Shown: positions 1 to 9,657 of the stretch, piece by piece
Layout: each line of letters starts with the position of its first letter
How positions within the stretch are numbered: position 1 is the stretch's first letter
Source: Chitinophaga niastensis
GTDB taxonomy: Bacteria; Bacteroidota; Bacteroidia; Chitinophagales; Chitinophagaceae
NCBI RefSeq assembly: GCF_003014755.1
Contig: NZ_PYAW01000005.1
Coordinates: forward strand, 186,001-250,000
Length of the DNA: 64,000 nucleotides
Direction: 5' to 3'
Notes under the pieces: model-generated
Databases searched by the model: none
What the model was told of the DNA's origin: nothing
Seen by the model: only the letters and a program-made list of their open reading frames with translations
Translations under genes and position numbers: made by a program

Positions 1-110
1 AGGAATGTTCGCTATTTTTTTCCCTTCTGACTTACATATGCCTAATATTATGGTGTCCACACCTATGCAGGTGAAAAAGGTAGTGATTAAGATAAGTGTG
101 GAATAGCTTT

Positions 111-186
111 TAGCTATTAGCTTTTAGCCCATCAGGAAGGCCTCTTTTTATAAAACTAATTGCTAAAAGCTAAGTGCTAACAGCTA
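111..186. repeat. imperfect intergenic inverted repeat
   Basis: AT-rich inverted repeat in the leader region of the first sigma gene. The left arm (111-128) reads as repeats of an AGCTTTTAGC motif and pairs with GCTAAAAGCTA in the right arm (162-186). The spacer is about 33 bases. The arms also contain short internal direct repeats, so several pairings are possible. I see no gene in bases 1-331 on either strand apart from this element. It differs from the GCGAAGATC-core palindromes elsewhere in the window. Confidence 0.55.
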
Positions 187-331
187 ATAACATACGACTA
201 AAACATAACAGGAAGGCGCTACTGCTGCCGATAACAGATGAACTTTATATACCACGTGAACATGAATATTCCCTGTAATATCTATACCGGTGACTGATTC
301 AATTTTCTACACCTAAGTATTTTTCTGCGCT

Positions 332-961
332 ATGAACAGCGATCAACCAAAACCATCCCGGGACCAACCAGTTACAGGTTATCCGGGGAGCGAGACAGCA
401 GCTAATGTCATTTTATGGAATCGTGTGCGTCAAAACGACCAGGAAGCCCTGGTGGGATTGTACGAACACCTGTATTTGCAGCTGGTTAATTACGGAATCC
501 GCATCTGTAGCGATGTAGAGCTGACCAAAGATGCTATTAACGACATGTTCCTGGAAATATGGGATCAGCGGCAAAAGCTGCACGAGGTGAGCAATGTAAA
601 GTCGTACCTCTTCACTTACCTGCGTCGCAAAATATTTGCAGGTATCCGTCAGACAAAAAAATCCCTGCTGGCTGCAGATGTTTTTTCCGATGATACTTCC
701 CCCCACGAGCTTTCATATGAAGAATGTATTGTAGCGGTACAGGCCACAGAAGAAATAAAACAAAAAATAAAACGGGCCATCTCCAGGCTTACGCCCCGTC
801 AAAAAGAACTGGTCCAGCTCCGTTATTTCGACGGACTGAGTATGGAAGAAGTAGGTAAAAGGGCTGGTATCACTACTAAAACCGCTTATAATACCCTGGG
901 CTTTGCCTTAAAAACATTGTCCGTAGAGTTTATGATATGGGTGATATTATCACTTTTCTAA
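332..961 (+). CDS. ECF-type RNA polymerase sigma factor
   Basis: A 209-aa sigma-70 family protein of the extracytoplasmic-function class, which would direct RNA polymerase to the promoter of the downstream SusCD locus. Region 2 lies at about residues 40-105, with the segment DMFLEIWDQR typical of the core-binding helix. Region 4 lies at about 140-195, with LTPRQKELVQLRYFDGLS followed by a helix-turn-helix. Length is normal for the Bacteroidota FecI-like group. It is followed at once by a FecR-type anti-sigma gene, then SusC and SusD, the usual trans-envelope signalling order. The C-terminus ends in a hydrophobic stretch (WVILSLF), which is slightly unusual. Family call is firm; the controlled promoters are inferred. 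Confidence 0.93.
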   Translation: MNSDQPKPSRDQPVTGYPGSETAANVILWNRVRQNDQEALVGLYEHLYLQLVNYGIRICSDVELTKDAINDMFLEIWDQRQKLHEVSNVKSYLFTYLRRKIFAGIRQTKKSLLAADVFSDDTSPHELSYEECIVAVQATEEIKQKIKRAISRLTPRQKELVQLRYFDGLSMEEVGKRAGITTKTAYNTLGFALKTLSVEFMIWVILSLF

Positions 962-1027
962 AAAAAATTGTCGATTCTCTTGGGAATAATTCCCGATTCC
1001 TTACACTATCCCTTAGTAACTGTAATA

Positions 1028-2221
1028 ATGAACCAAAATTTTAGCATCGCTGAAGATTTCCTGCTGGATGATTCTTTCCTGCGCTATTGCATGGGAACTC
1101 ATGAACAGGATATTCAACACTGGGAAAAATGGATCGCCGGAAATCCGGACAAGCGCCCTGCTTTTGATAGGGCTATCCTATTATTCGGTATCATCAACGG
1201 GCAACAGGGCAGATTGGATGTGGAGGTGAAGAAATTCAGGTCCCTGTTAGCGGAGCATATCGCTAAAACACCAGTAACAGGAAAGGTACGTAATCTCCGC
1301 TGGTGGCGTGCCGCCGCTGCCATCTTCCTCCTGGGAGCAGGAGCAGCTACAGGTTATCATTTCATGGGTAAAAAGGCAAGAACTTCCGCCACTAACGCTG
1401 CTATGGCTGATGTAATGCCCGGTATGTCCAAAGCCAAACTGGTATTAGGCGATGGCACAGTAGTACAGTTGGATTCTTCTCATACTAATCAGTTAAAAGA
1501 AAAAGACGGGACCCTTATTGATAAAGACAACGGGCAACTGGTGTATGACGTAACACGTAATACCAGCGAAAAAATAATGTTCAATACTTTGTCCACCCCA
1601 CGTGGCGGCGAATATCAGCTGGTATTGCCCGATGGCAGCAAAGTATGGCTGAATGCAGCTTCCTCCCTTCGTTTTCCTACAAAATTTGTTGCATCCGACA
1701 GAACAGTATACCTCACCGGGGAAGCTTATTTCGAAGTAGCACCAAATGCACAACAACCTTTTCATGTAGAGCTGAGCAATGGCCTGAATATAACCGTGCT
1801 GGGCACCGCTTTCAACATAATGGATTACGATGATGAAAGTACGGTGAAGACGACCCTGGTATCCGGTAAAGTAAAAGTATCGCAGGAAACAGGTAACAGT
1901 GTGCTGCTGGCCCCGGCACAGGAGGCGGTGCTGAACAAACAGCAGCAGCATATAGCCGTAAATGAAGCAGATATAGATAAAACCATTGCCTGGAAGATGG
2001 GCATGTTTGAATTTGACGACGATGATTTAACCACTATTATGAGACAGCTGGCCCGCTGGTATGATGTAGAGGTGAAGTTTGCCGGGACTATTCCGGATAA
2101 ACATTACTCCGGTTCTATCCGGAAACAATCCACGCTTTCACAGGCATTACGCATTTTAAAAACAGCCGGAATACAATATACGATTGAAGGAAAACAAATC
2201 ACTATTGAAATAAAACAATAA
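1028..2221 (+). CDS. FecR-family anti-sigma factor
   Basis: Inner-membrane anti-sigma factor of about 397 aa that would hold the upstream ECF sigma factor and release it on a signal from the SusC STN domain. I chose the ATG at 1028 rather than an in-frame TTG at 968, because the 20 residues before the ATG are not FecR-like. It has a cytoplasmic N-terminal region, one membrane segment at about residues 92-112 (Ala/Leu/Gly-rich after RWWRAA), and a periplasmic FecR domain with STPRGGEYQLVLPDGSKVWL and TGEAYFEV. A C-terminal DUF4974-like domain holds the motif RQLARWYDVEVKF. Gene order sigma-FecR-SusC-SusD supports the role. The matched receptor is inferred from adjacency. Confidence 0.92.
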   Translation: MNQNFSIAEDFLLDDSFLRYCMGTHEQDIQHWEKWIAGNPDKRPAFDRAILLFGIINGQQGRLDVEVKKFRSLLAEHIAKTPVTGKVRNLRWWRAAAAIFLLGAGAATGYHFMGKKARTSATNAAMADVMPGMSKAKLVLGDGTVVQLDSSHTNQLKEKDGTLIDKDNGQLVYDVTRNTSEKIMFNTLSTPRGGEYQLVLPDGSKVWLNAASSLRFPTKFVASDRTVYLTGEAYFEVAPNAQQPFHVELSNGLNITVLGTAFNIMDYDDESTVKTTLVSGKVKVSQETGNSVLLAPAQEAVLNKQQQHIAVNEADIDKTIAWKMGMFEFDDDDLTTIMRQLARWYDVEVKFAGTIPDKHYSGSIRKQSTLSQALRILKTAGIQYTIEGKQITIEIKQ

Positions 2222-2282
2222 TACACCTGTTATCAGGGACCAACTTTTTTTGTGTTTAGTGCTCATTATCAGGCAAAAGAAA

Positions 2283-2306
2283 CCGGGAACGCGGCAACGT
2301 TCCCGG
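2283..2306. terminator. hairpin between fecR and susC
   Basis: A perfect 9-bp GC-rich stem (CCGGGAACG at 2283-2291 and CGTTCCCGG at 2298-2306) with a 6-base loop. It lies in the 160-bp gap between the anti-sigma gene and susC. No T-run follows, so it is not a clear intrinsic terminator. It could instead attenuate or stabilise the long susC transcript. Confidence 0.5.
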
Positions 2307-2381
2307 AGGAAATGTCTGGTAAACACTTAAACGCTTATTTGACGTAAACTGCTCAATGCTCACCAAAAACTTAACAAATCT

Positions 2382-5300
2382 ATGCTATTTAGACATGCTG
2401 GCAAACACCGAAACAGTGCGGTGTTCGCTCAAATGCTGAAAGTTATGAAACTAGCTGCTTTTTTGCTGTTGGTCCTGGCTATGCAGGTAAGTGCAACCGG
2501 GTACTCGCAAAAACTAACCCTGAACATGCGCAATGTTACGCTCTCCAGGGTCTTTAAAGAAATCAGGAAACAAACCGGATTTACCTTTTTCTACAATACG
2601 GAAATGCTGCAACAGGCAGACAAAGTTTCTGTGCAGGTAGAGCAGGCAGATCTGGAAGATGTGCTGGGTAAATGTCTGCTTAATAAAAAGCTGAATTATA
2701 GCATTGTTGATAATACGATCATCCTTTCTGTAAAAACCACCGGCCAGGAAAGTCCAAAACCAGTGGCAAATATTTCTGTATTTGGTAAAATTACAGATGC
2801 CTTAACCGGTGAGGCATTGTCTGGTGCTTCCGTTAAGCTGAAAGGCTCTGCCAAAGGTACCAGTACGGATGCAAATGGTAATTATACCCTGCAGCTGCCC
2901 GATGGTGGCGGCGTATTGATAATCTCTTACATCGGTTATGAATCAGCAGAGAAGAGTGTAACACAGGCAGGTGCCCTGGATATTGCTTTAAAACAGAAAG
3001 CAGTACAAACAGAGGAACTGGTGGTAGTAGGTTACGGTACACAAAAAAGGAAAGATGTGACCGGTGCTGTTTCTTCTGTGAGAATGAGTTCCCTCAGTGC
3101 AAACGTATCTAAAAATATCAGCTCTGCTATACAGGGCCGCGTTCCGGGAGTATCTGTAGAATCCGCCAGTGGCGCACCGGGCGCAGGACTGATCATCACC
3201 ATCCGCGGGATGAGTACCCTGGGCAATAACGCACCACTCTATATTGTGGATGGTGTTTTTGTAAGCAGCATTGATGGCGTAAGCCCTAATGATGTTGAAT
3301 CTATTGAAATATTGAAAGATGCTGCCACTGCCAGTATCTACGGTTCAAGAGCCGCCAATGGAGTGGTGCTGATCACTACCAAAGGAGGTAGAAAAGAAAG
3401 CGCGCCTAAGCTGGAAATTGATAGCTGGTTTGGCGTACAGTCCATTCCTAAAAGAATGAGCTTACTGAACGGCGAACAGTGGACTAAACTGATGAGCGAT
3501 AATATAACAGGTATTCCTGCTTACAACGGAGTTAATACCAACTGGCAGAATGCTATTTTCAGACAAGCCACTATCACCCGTACAAACATAAATTTCAGTG
3601 GCGGCTCAAAAGATTTTACCTATAGTTTATCTGGTGGTTATCTGAAAGAAAATGGCACCATGGTGCATACAGATTATGCGGCGGCAAATTTCAGGATAAA
3701 GACGCAGTACGAAAAAGGAAGACTTAAAATAGGCGAAACGGTAATGATCAAAAGAGGTATTACCGATAATAGCCCCGGTGGTGGCGATCAAACGCATAGC
3801 CTGGTGGGTAGTGCTTTAATGATGCCCGCTACTGTGCCGGTATATGATCCTACGCAGGATATGGGTGGTTACGGAAGAAGACCCACTTTCATGAAAAATT
3901 TATCCAATCCCATCGCACGTTTAGAGACGATCAATAACAAAGCAACAGATCTGTCTTTGCTGGCAAATGCTTTTGTGGAAGTAAAGCTGATCGAAGGGTT
4001 GAAGTATAAATTTAATGTGGGTTTAACAGAAGGTCTTGGAAGCACCCGCCTTTACTCCGGTGTATATAATGATGGTAATAATGGAAATGCAATACCGGAT
4101 CTGGCGGAAAGTACTTCCAAAAATGATTCCTGGTTAGTGGAAAATACCTTGAACTATAGTAAAAAATTAGGCAAGCATAGTATTGATGCGTTAGCAGGAT
4201 ATACCGCACAGAAAAATATCAGTAGTGGTTTCAGTGCATCAAGAGATGATTTGCCGCTAGGTACCAGTGTACTGGGAGCCGGAACTGCTACCACACAGAA
4301 AAATGATGGCAGCGCCAATGTAAGTACGATCGTATCTGCTTTTGGCAGGATCATGTATTCATACGATTCAAAATATCTCTTTACTGCATCTGTAAGAAGA
4401 GATGGTTCTTCCCGTTTTGCGCAGGATTATCAGTATGGCGCCTTCCCTTCACTTTCAGTAGGATGGAATATGCATAATGAGAATTTCTTTTCCGGACTGA
4501 GGAATGTAGTGAGTAACTTAAAACTCCGTGGTAGCTGGGGTGTGTTGGGTAACCAGGAAATCGGTAACTATTTAACACAAAACAGTATTAACAGCGGTAT
4601 CAATTATGTACAGGGGGGTGTGTTATGGCCTGGTGCTACTGTTAGTAGTTTTGCATCACCTACGGATTTATCATGGGAACAGACCAAAATCACCAACGTT
4701 GGTGTGGATGCAGGTTTCCTGGATAATAAGTTGTTTTTTATCCTGGATGTTTTTAATAAAAAAACAACGGGTGTATTGCTGAATGTACCTTTCCCATTGT
4801 CTGTCGGGAAAACAGGCTCACCTACTTTAAACGCCGGTGTTATCCAAAATAAAGGCTACGAAGTTTCCCTGGAGTATGCAGATAAAAAAGGAGATCTTAA
4901 CTACCGCGTAGGTTTGAATTTCTCTCATATCGAGAATAAAATGACGGCTATCAACATCGGTTCCGGTAACCAGGAATTTGGTGGCATATCAAGAGCTAAA
5001 GTTGGCTACCCTATTGGTTCTTTCTGGGTAGTTGCCACTGATGGTATTTTTAATTCTGATGAAGAGATAAAAGCCCACAGCAAAGGCGGTACAGCCATTC
5101 AGCCCAATGCCCAACCAGGCGATATCCGTTTTGTAGATTATAATCATGATGGTAAAATTGATAACCAGGACGAACAATACCTGGGTAGTCCTTTCCCATC
5201 CATGACCATGGGCTTCTCTACCAATTTATCTTATAAAGGTTTTGATCTGAATCTTTTCATCGAAGGAGTTACCGGCAACAAAATTTACAATGCAAGAAGA

Positions 5301-5693
5301 AAGTGGATGGAGAAAATGAATGAAGTCACTAACTTCTCTACAGCTGTTTTAAATGCCTGGACACCTACCAATCATTCTGATTTCCCCCGGTTTACCTTAT
5401 CTGATCCAAATAATAACAATCGTGAAAACAGCAACAGATGGCTGGAAGACGGATCTTACCTGCGTTTCAAACGCCTGGAAATAGGTTATAGCGTTCCAAA
5501 ATCACTGACAGGCAAATGGGGTATTGATAGAATAAGAGTATTTGGCTCTGTGGAAAACCTGTTCACCATCACAAAATACAAAGGCTACAACCCGGATATC
5601 GGTGGCGGCGCTTTGTCCAGAGGAGTGGATAATTCATGGGATGCATATCCTTTGTCCCGTACTATTTTGTTTGGTCTCCATCTTACCTTTTAA
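2382..5693 (+). CDS. SusC/RagA-type TonB-dependent outer-membrane transporter with STN domain
   Basis: An outer-membrane beta-barrel of 1103 aa that imports a ligand, probably an oligosaccharide, in complex with the SusD lipoprotein next to it. In order it has a signal peptide (about residues 18-40, ending near VSATGYS), an STN signalling domain (about 45-112) and a carboxypeptidase-regulatory-like beta domain (about 132-205, motif GVLIISYIGYES). The SusC plug starts near EELVVVGYGTQKRKDVTGAV, followed by the barrel to an aromatic C-terminus (GLHLTF). The STN domain explains the sigma/FecR pair upstream. Met18 (MLKVMKL) is an alternative start nearer the signal peptide. Substrate cannot be read from sequence. 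Confidence 0.95.
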   Translation: MLFRHAGKHRNSAVFAQMLKVMKLAAFLLLVLAMQVSATGYSQKLTLNMRNVTLSRVFKEIRKQTGFTFFYNTEMLQQADKVSVQVEQADLEDVLGKCLLNKKLNYSIVDNTIILSVKTTGQESPKPVANISVFGKITDALTGEALSGASVKLKGSAKGTSTDANGNYTLQLPDGGGVLIISYIGYESAEKSVTQAGALDIALKQKAVQTEELVVVGYGTQKRKDVTGAVSSVRMSSLSANVSKNISSAIQGRVPGVSVESASGAPGAGLIITIRGMSTLGNNAPLYIVDGVFVSSIDGVSPNDVESIEILKDAATASIYGSRAANGVVLITTKGGRKESAPKLEIDSWFGVQSIPKRMSLLNGEQWTKLMSDNITGIPAYNGVNTNWQNAIFRQATITRTNINFSGGSKDFTYSLSGGYLKENGTMVHTDYAAANFRIKTQYEKGRLKIGETVMIKRGITDNSPGGGDQTHSLVGSALMMPATVPVYDPTQDMGGYGRRPTFMKNLSNPIARLETINNKATDLSLLANAFVEVKLIEGLKYKFNVGLTEGLGSTRLYSGVYNDGNNGNAIPDLAESTSKNDSWLVENTLNYSKKLGKHSIDALAGYTAQKNISSGFSASRDDLPLGTSVLGAGTATTQKNDGSANVSTIVSAFGRIMYSYDSKYLFTASVRRDGSSRFAQDYQYGAFPSLSVGWNMHNENFFSGLRNVVSNLKLRGSWGVLGNQEIGNYLTQNSINSGINYVQGGVLWPGATVSSFASPTDLSWEQTKITNVGVDAGFLDNKLFFILDVFNKKTTGVLLNVPFPLSVGKTGSPTLNAGVIQNKGYEVSLEYADKKGDLNYRVGLNFSHIENKMTAINIGSGNQEFGGISRAKVGYPIGSFWVVATDGIFNSDEEIKAHSKGGTAIQPNAQPGDIRFVDYNHDGKIDNQDEQYLGSPFPSMTMGFSTNLSYKGFDLNLFIEGVTGNKIYNARRKWMEKMNEVTNFSTAVLNAWTPTNHSDFPRFTLSDPNNNNRENSNRWLEDGSYLRFKRLEIGYSVPKSLTGKWGIDRIRVFGSVENLFTITKYKGYNPDIGGGALSRGVDNSWDAYPLSRTILFGLHLTF

Positions 5694-5714
5694 TCGTCAA
5701 AATTGTATTGCAAC

Positions 5715-7355
5715 ATGAAGAAATCATTTAAATATATAGGCGCACTTACCCTTGTGCTGGCAATAGCAGGTGGGTGTAACGAGAAAGATTTTCTCAAACA
5801 AAATGATCCTAACAGGATTACAGAGGCCAACTTCTGGAAAGATGAAACCAGTGTGAGCGGTGCGCTGGCAGCAGCATACAGCCCGTTAAGATCACAGCTG
5901 TACAGTTACTGGGGTGCCTTTGATGGTATCCAGGATATTAATGCTATCGGCGATGATGTTTTTACCCTGCCCGGTGAAGAGCCCGGCACATGGGGCATTG
6001 CCACTTTTGTGGAAGATGAGAACAATGGCGATGTGAACGATATCTTCAGTAAAATGTATCAGTGTATCCACAGGTCTAATCTGATCATGTCCAGGATCGA
6101 TAAAGTACCCATGGATGCTGCCAAAAAAGATAGCTATATAGCAGAAGCCAAATTCCTGAGAGGTGTTTCCTATTTTATATTGGCTGCCAACTGGGGTAGT
6201 GTACCTATCAGAACAGAGCCGGTAGAAAATACAACGGCATATGCAGCGCCTTGCAGTCCAAAAGAAAAAGTATGGGAACAGGCAATCAGTGATTTAATGG
6301 CTGCCAAAGATAAGCTGCCGGTAGTGCGCGATCCTAAAGAGCAGGGCAGGGCCACCCGTGGTGCGGCTATCGCTTTCTTAGGGAAAAGTTATCTCTATTC
6401 AGAGAACTATCCTAAAGCAGAAGCAGAATTTGATCTGCTCACACAAAGTCCGTTTAGTTATTCACTGGTAAATAATTATGAAGATAATTTTACCGACAGG
6501 AATGAGTTTAACAGCGAATCCATTTTTGAATTGGTATTTGCGCCTATCGGCGATCAGTACGGCGCATGGGGTTCTGAAACGGCCAATGCTTCTATGTATA
6601 ACTACCTGCCTCAGTTTATAGGCCCGCCGGCAGGTGGTGGCTGGTTTAAATATGTACCCTCTAATTACCTCGTGAATGAATTTGTGAAAGAGAAACGTCC
6701 TGCAGGTTCAGATACGAAATATGATAAAAGGATGTACGCTTCGCTGATGTGGAAATATTCATCTTTAGGTGAAAAAGATACCACCTGGTATGATGGAAAA
6801 AGTTTTGATGCATTATGGGAATCTGCCAGATCCAAAACCATTCGTTTGTATCCTGAAACAAAGCTGGATACCACTACCAACGGTCGTTTCCTTATCAAAA
6901 AATATACAGGTGCATGGCGTAATGTGGCCAATGCTGATAACTATTGGGGCGCCACACCTTCTACCGCCAACTATCGCGTAATGCGATATGCAGAAGTATT
7001 ATTAATGCGTGCTGAAGCTGCTTTGCAAAATGGCAATGCACCAAAAGCAATTGATAATATTAACCAGATCAGGAGAAGAGCCGGACTGACAGATAAAACT
7101 GCAGCTGATCTTCCGGGTAAAGATCAGATCATGGCTGAACTGGATCATCAGAAATTGCTGGAAATGTTTTACGAGCAGAACCGCGTATATGATTTAAGAA
7201 GATGGAATAAGAGTTCCGCGCAGCTGGCGGCTATTCTGACTGCCCGCCAAAAGCAGGGTGCTAACGCTTTCCAGGCTAAGCACTATGTATTTCCGATACC
7301 TGCAGGAGAATTAAAAACCAACCCTAAAGCCACACAGAATGATTTGTGGAAATAA
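5715..7355 (+). CDS. SusD/RagB-family outer-membrane lipoprotein
   Basis: Surface-exposed ligand-binding lipoprotein of about 546 aa that caps the SusC barrel. The ATG at 5715 gives a lipoprotein signal (MKKSFKYIGALTLVLAIAGGC, lipobox AGGC); an upstream in-frame TTG at 5703 is less likely. The body shows the TPR-rich SusD fold, including the YRVMRYAEVLLMRAEA helix and the C-terminal QNRVYDLRRW segment typical of the family. It starts 21 bases after susC and is surely co-transcribed. No glycoside hydrolase is visible nearby, so the glycan or ligand remains open. Confidence 0.94.
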   Translation: MKKSFKYIGALTLVLAIAGGCNEKDFLKQNDPNRITEANFWKDETSVSGALAAAYSPLRSQLYSYWGAFDGIQDINAIGDDVFTLPGEEPGTWGIATFVEDENNGDVNDIFSKMYQCIHRSNLIMSRIDKVPMDAAKKDSYIAEAKFLRGVSYFILAANWGSVPIRTEPVENTTAYAAPCSPKEKVWEQAISDLMAAKDKLPVVRDPKEQGRATRGAAIAFLGKSYLYSENYPKAEAEFDLLTQSPFSYSLVNNYEDNFTDRNEFNSESIFELVFAPIGDQYGAWGSETANASMYNYLPQFIGPPAGGGWFKYVPSNYLVNEFVKEKRPAGSDTKYDKRMYASLMWKYSSLGEKDTTWYDGKSFDALWESARSKTIRLYPETKLDTTTNGRFLIKKYTGAWRNVANADNYWGATPSTANYRVMRYAEVLLMRAEAALQNGNAPKAIDNINQIRRRAGLTDKTAADLPGKDQIMAELDHQKLLEMFYEQNRVYDLRRWNKSSAQLAAILTARQKQGANAFQAKHYVFPIPAGELKTNPKATQNDLWK

Positions 7356-7370
7356 GGTGAGATAATTACG

Positions 7371-7437
7371 AATTACGAATTGTGAATTACGGATCGAAGC
7401 GATCTTCGCTCATAACCGTAATTCGCAATTCGTAATT
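7371..7437. repeat. palindromic repeat, AATTACGAATTG family (copy 1)
   Basis: A 22-bp inverted repeat with one mismatch (left arm 7371-7392, right arm 7416-7437) between susD and the arylsulfotransferase-like gene. The arms are built from AATTACGAATTG-GAATTACG units and match the arms of another copy at 40532-40602. The apex carries GATCTTCGC at 7401-7409, the complement of GCGAAGATC, also found at the apex of other palindromes in the window. It may act as a transcript-end hairpin after susD. Confidence 0.8.
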
Positions 7438-7461
7438 TTTAACGCTATAGCGATTTCAAAG

Positions 7462-8622
7462 ATGAAAAAAAAATTGCCTGTTCTCACAGTATTATGCCTG
7501 CTCTCTTTATTTTGGAGTAGTTGTGCTAACCATAGCAGCAAAACTGCTATGGAGCCTAAAGCGCCTATGCCTTATTGGCTGCAGGAGCCCTTTAATACAG
7601 ACAGTCTGCAACCCGCGCTGGTTTCCCCTGTTTTTAAAAACGGATACATACTGCTGAGTCAGCGCGATGAACCAGGTTTGTTATACTTATTAAATGCAAA
7701 AGGAACAGTAGTATGGTATCACCAGGTGAAAGGCACCGGCTTTAAAACAGCGCACTTCACTGAAAATAAAACACTGCTCTGCATTTTAGGCAGCAAAGAA
7801 TATGCTACGAGTTACGGCAATGAAATAATGGAGTTATCCCTGAAAGGTGATACACTGCTGCACCTGAAAAAAGGACAGCAGGATTTTATCAATAATGTAC
7901 ATCATGAGGTATTGCTGAGTCCTGGCAACAACATAGTTACCCTGAGTACAGAAGAAAGACTGGTAGACCTTACTGCACGTGGTGGTGGCCCCAAAGACAC
8001 CGTGAGAAGTGATGGTATCCTGGTAATGGACAGAAAAGGAAACAAGGTATGGCAATGGTCAGTTTTTGATGCATTACAACCGGTTAACGATAAAGATATT
8101 ATCCGCACCAGGATGGATTGGATGCATGCCAACAGTCTGAGCTTTGATAAGGATGGCAATTACCTGATCTCTTTTTATAACAACGGACAGATCTGGAAGC
8201 TGGATGCTAAAACCGGTAAAATAATCTGGAAGTTTGGCAAGGGAGGTGATTTTAAATATCCCGCCACCGCAGCTTTTGATATGGGCCATTCCGTGCATAT
8301 CAATTCCGAAAATAACCTGATGTTATTTGATAATGGCGTATCCCGTCAATTATCCCAAACGCTCGCATTCAAATTAAATGAAACCACCAAAGAGGCAACA
8401 GTAACCATTCAGTCGCCCATACCATCTTATTTGTTTAACGACAGGATGGGCAGTGCCTACCTGGTTGATAGTAACAGCATTTTGCAATGTTGTTCCAAAC
8501 GTAATACTGTTATACTAACAGACAGGAAAGGAACCCTGCTGTGGAGGCTGCGTTGCAGCTTTATTCCTTACAGGGCGGAATTCATCACAAAAGAGCAGTT
8601 GCCTGCTTTTATTGTTAATTAA
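7462..8622 (+). CDS. arylsulfotransferase (ASST)-like secreted lipoprotein
   Basis: A 386-aa exported protein of the aryl-sulfate sulfotransferase family, beta-propeller enzymes that move sulfate between phenolic compounds. It has a lipoprotein signal ending at SSC (about residue 21). Family-like signatures are NNVHHEVLLSPGNN, DWMHANSLSFDKDGNYLISF, the WKLDAKTGKIIWKFG propeller blade, a GHSVHI segment where the family usually has a conserved His before the DNG turn (LMLFDNG here), and a C-terminal YRAEF. Several candidate catalytic His residues are therefore present. It sits between susD and a dihaem cytochrome on the same strand. Activity and substrate are inferred; it could also be a sensing or binding propeller. 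Confidence 0.75.
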   Translation: MKKKLPVLTVLCLLSLFWSSCANHSSKTAMEPKAPMPYWLQEPFNTDSLQPALVSPVFKNGYILLSQRDEPGLLYLLNAKGTVVWYHQVKGTGFKTAHFTENKTLLCILGSKEYATSYGNEIMELSLKGDTLLHLKKGQQDFINNVHHEVLLSPGNNIVTLSTEERLVDLTARGGGPKDTVRSDGILVMDRKGNKVWQWSVFDALQPVNDKDIIRTRMDWMHANSLSFDKDGNYLISFYNNGQIWKLDAKTGKIIWKFGKGGDFKYPATAAFDMGHSVHINSENNLMLFDNGVSRQLSQTLAFKLNETTKEATVTIQSPIPSYLFNDRMGSAYLVDSNSILQCCSKRNTVILTDRKGTLLWRLRCSFIPYRAEFITKEQLPAFIVN

Positions 8623-8646
8623 TTTTTACATCAGATAAGCATACTT

Positions 8647-9657
8647 ATGCCACCTATCAATAGTCCTAAACGAATTGTTACTGCCTGTTTGTTGATGGCT
8701 ACAGGAGCTGCTATTTTTTATTCCTGTCAAACTGATGTGAAAGGAAAAGAGAAAGCGCAACCGGTGGTGGTTACCCCGTCGCTTTTACAGGTAGATACTG
8801 CTGCTATTCCCAATGATAAATTCGGAGAAGCCGTGAGATACGGAATGGAGCTCATGTATAACACTGCTTACTACATAGGGCCGGCCGGTGTTAATGGAAA
8901 GTATCTGGGTAATAAAATGAATTGCAACAACTGTCATCAGCAAGGTGGTACCAAACCATTTTCTTTTAACCTGATGTTATCGCATGAGCATTATCCGCAA
9001 TACCGGGCAAGAGAAGGCCATGTGCTCACCCTGGCGGAGCGGGTAAATAATTGCGTAACGCGCCCGCATAATGGCAAACCTTTACCGTTGGATAGTAAAG
9101 AGATGGTGGCTTTCCTGTCTTATTTCAGATGGATTAACAGTTTTGTGCCTAAAGAGAAACCATCCAAAGGCGCTAAAAACCTGGAAGTTACTTTCCCGGA
9201 TGTAGCTGCCAGCCCGGAACGCGGCGAACCTTTATTTATGCAGCATTGTGCCAGATGTCATGGTAAAGAAGGAGAAGGGAAAATGCGCGCTGATAATATC
9301 ACTTATACCTATCCGCCATTATGGGGAAACAGTGCCTACCAGCCTGGTTCCAGTATGCATCGGATCATTAAACAGGCACAATGGCTGAAGGCCAATATGC
9401 CCTACGACAAAGCTACCTGGGATAAGCCTTTTTTATCTGATGCTGAAGCAATGGACATTGCTGCATTTGTAAATGATGATGCCATACATCACCGCCCGGA
9501 TGTAAAAAGCTTTGACTATCCGCATCTGGAGGAGAAAGCCCTTGACTACGACAGGGGGCCTTTTGCCGATACGTTTTCTATCGCACAACATAAATACGGA
9601 CCCTACGAGCCGATGATCAGTTACTGGAAAAATAAAGGCTTAAAGGCCGCCTACTAA
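8647..9657 (+). CDS. dihaem cytochrome c, thiosulfate dehydrogenase (TsdA)-like
   Basis: A 336-aa exported c-type cytochrome with two haem sites: C93-N-N-C96-H97 and C201-A-R-C204-H205. The surroundings fit the TsdA family, which oxidises thiosulfate to tetrathionate or the reverse: KMNCNNCH, the YRAREGHVLTLAERVNNC segment, the EMVAFLSYFRW helix, TYPPLWG and AMDIAAFVND. The N-terminus carries a lipoprotein-type signal (IFYSC near residue 27), suggesting membrane anchoring. The start ATG at 8647 is 24 bases after the ASST-like gene. Pairing a sulfate-handling propeller with a sulfur-cycle cytochrome is suggestive but not proof of function; other cytochromes share this fold. Confidence 0.8.
   Translation: MPPINSPKRIVTACLLMATGAAIFYSCQTDVKGKEKAQPVVVTPSLLQVDTAAIPNDKFGEAVRYGMELMYNTAYYIGPAGVNGKYLGNKMNCNNCHQQGGTKPFSFNLMLSHEHYPQYRAREGHVLTLAERVNNCVTRPHNGKPLPLDSKEMVAFLSYFRWINSFVPKEKPSKGAKNLEVTFPDVAASPERGEPLFMQHCARCHGKEGEGKMRADNITYTYPPLWGNSAYQPGSSMHRIIKQAQWLKANMPYDKATWDKPFLSDAEAMDIAAFVNDDAIHHRPDVKSFDYPHLEEKALDYDRGPFADTFSIAQHKYGPYEPMISYWKNKGLKAAY

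Noticed and set aside
968..1027. N-terminal extension of the first FecR gene from a TTG codon
   Set aside because: The 20 added residues do not look like FecR and the ATG at 1028 gives the usual start.
7462..8622. PQQ-dependent dehydrogenase
   Set aside because: The blades lack the PQQ tryptophan-docking pattern, and the His-rich HHEV, DWMHANSL and GHSVHI segments fit arylsulfotransferases better.
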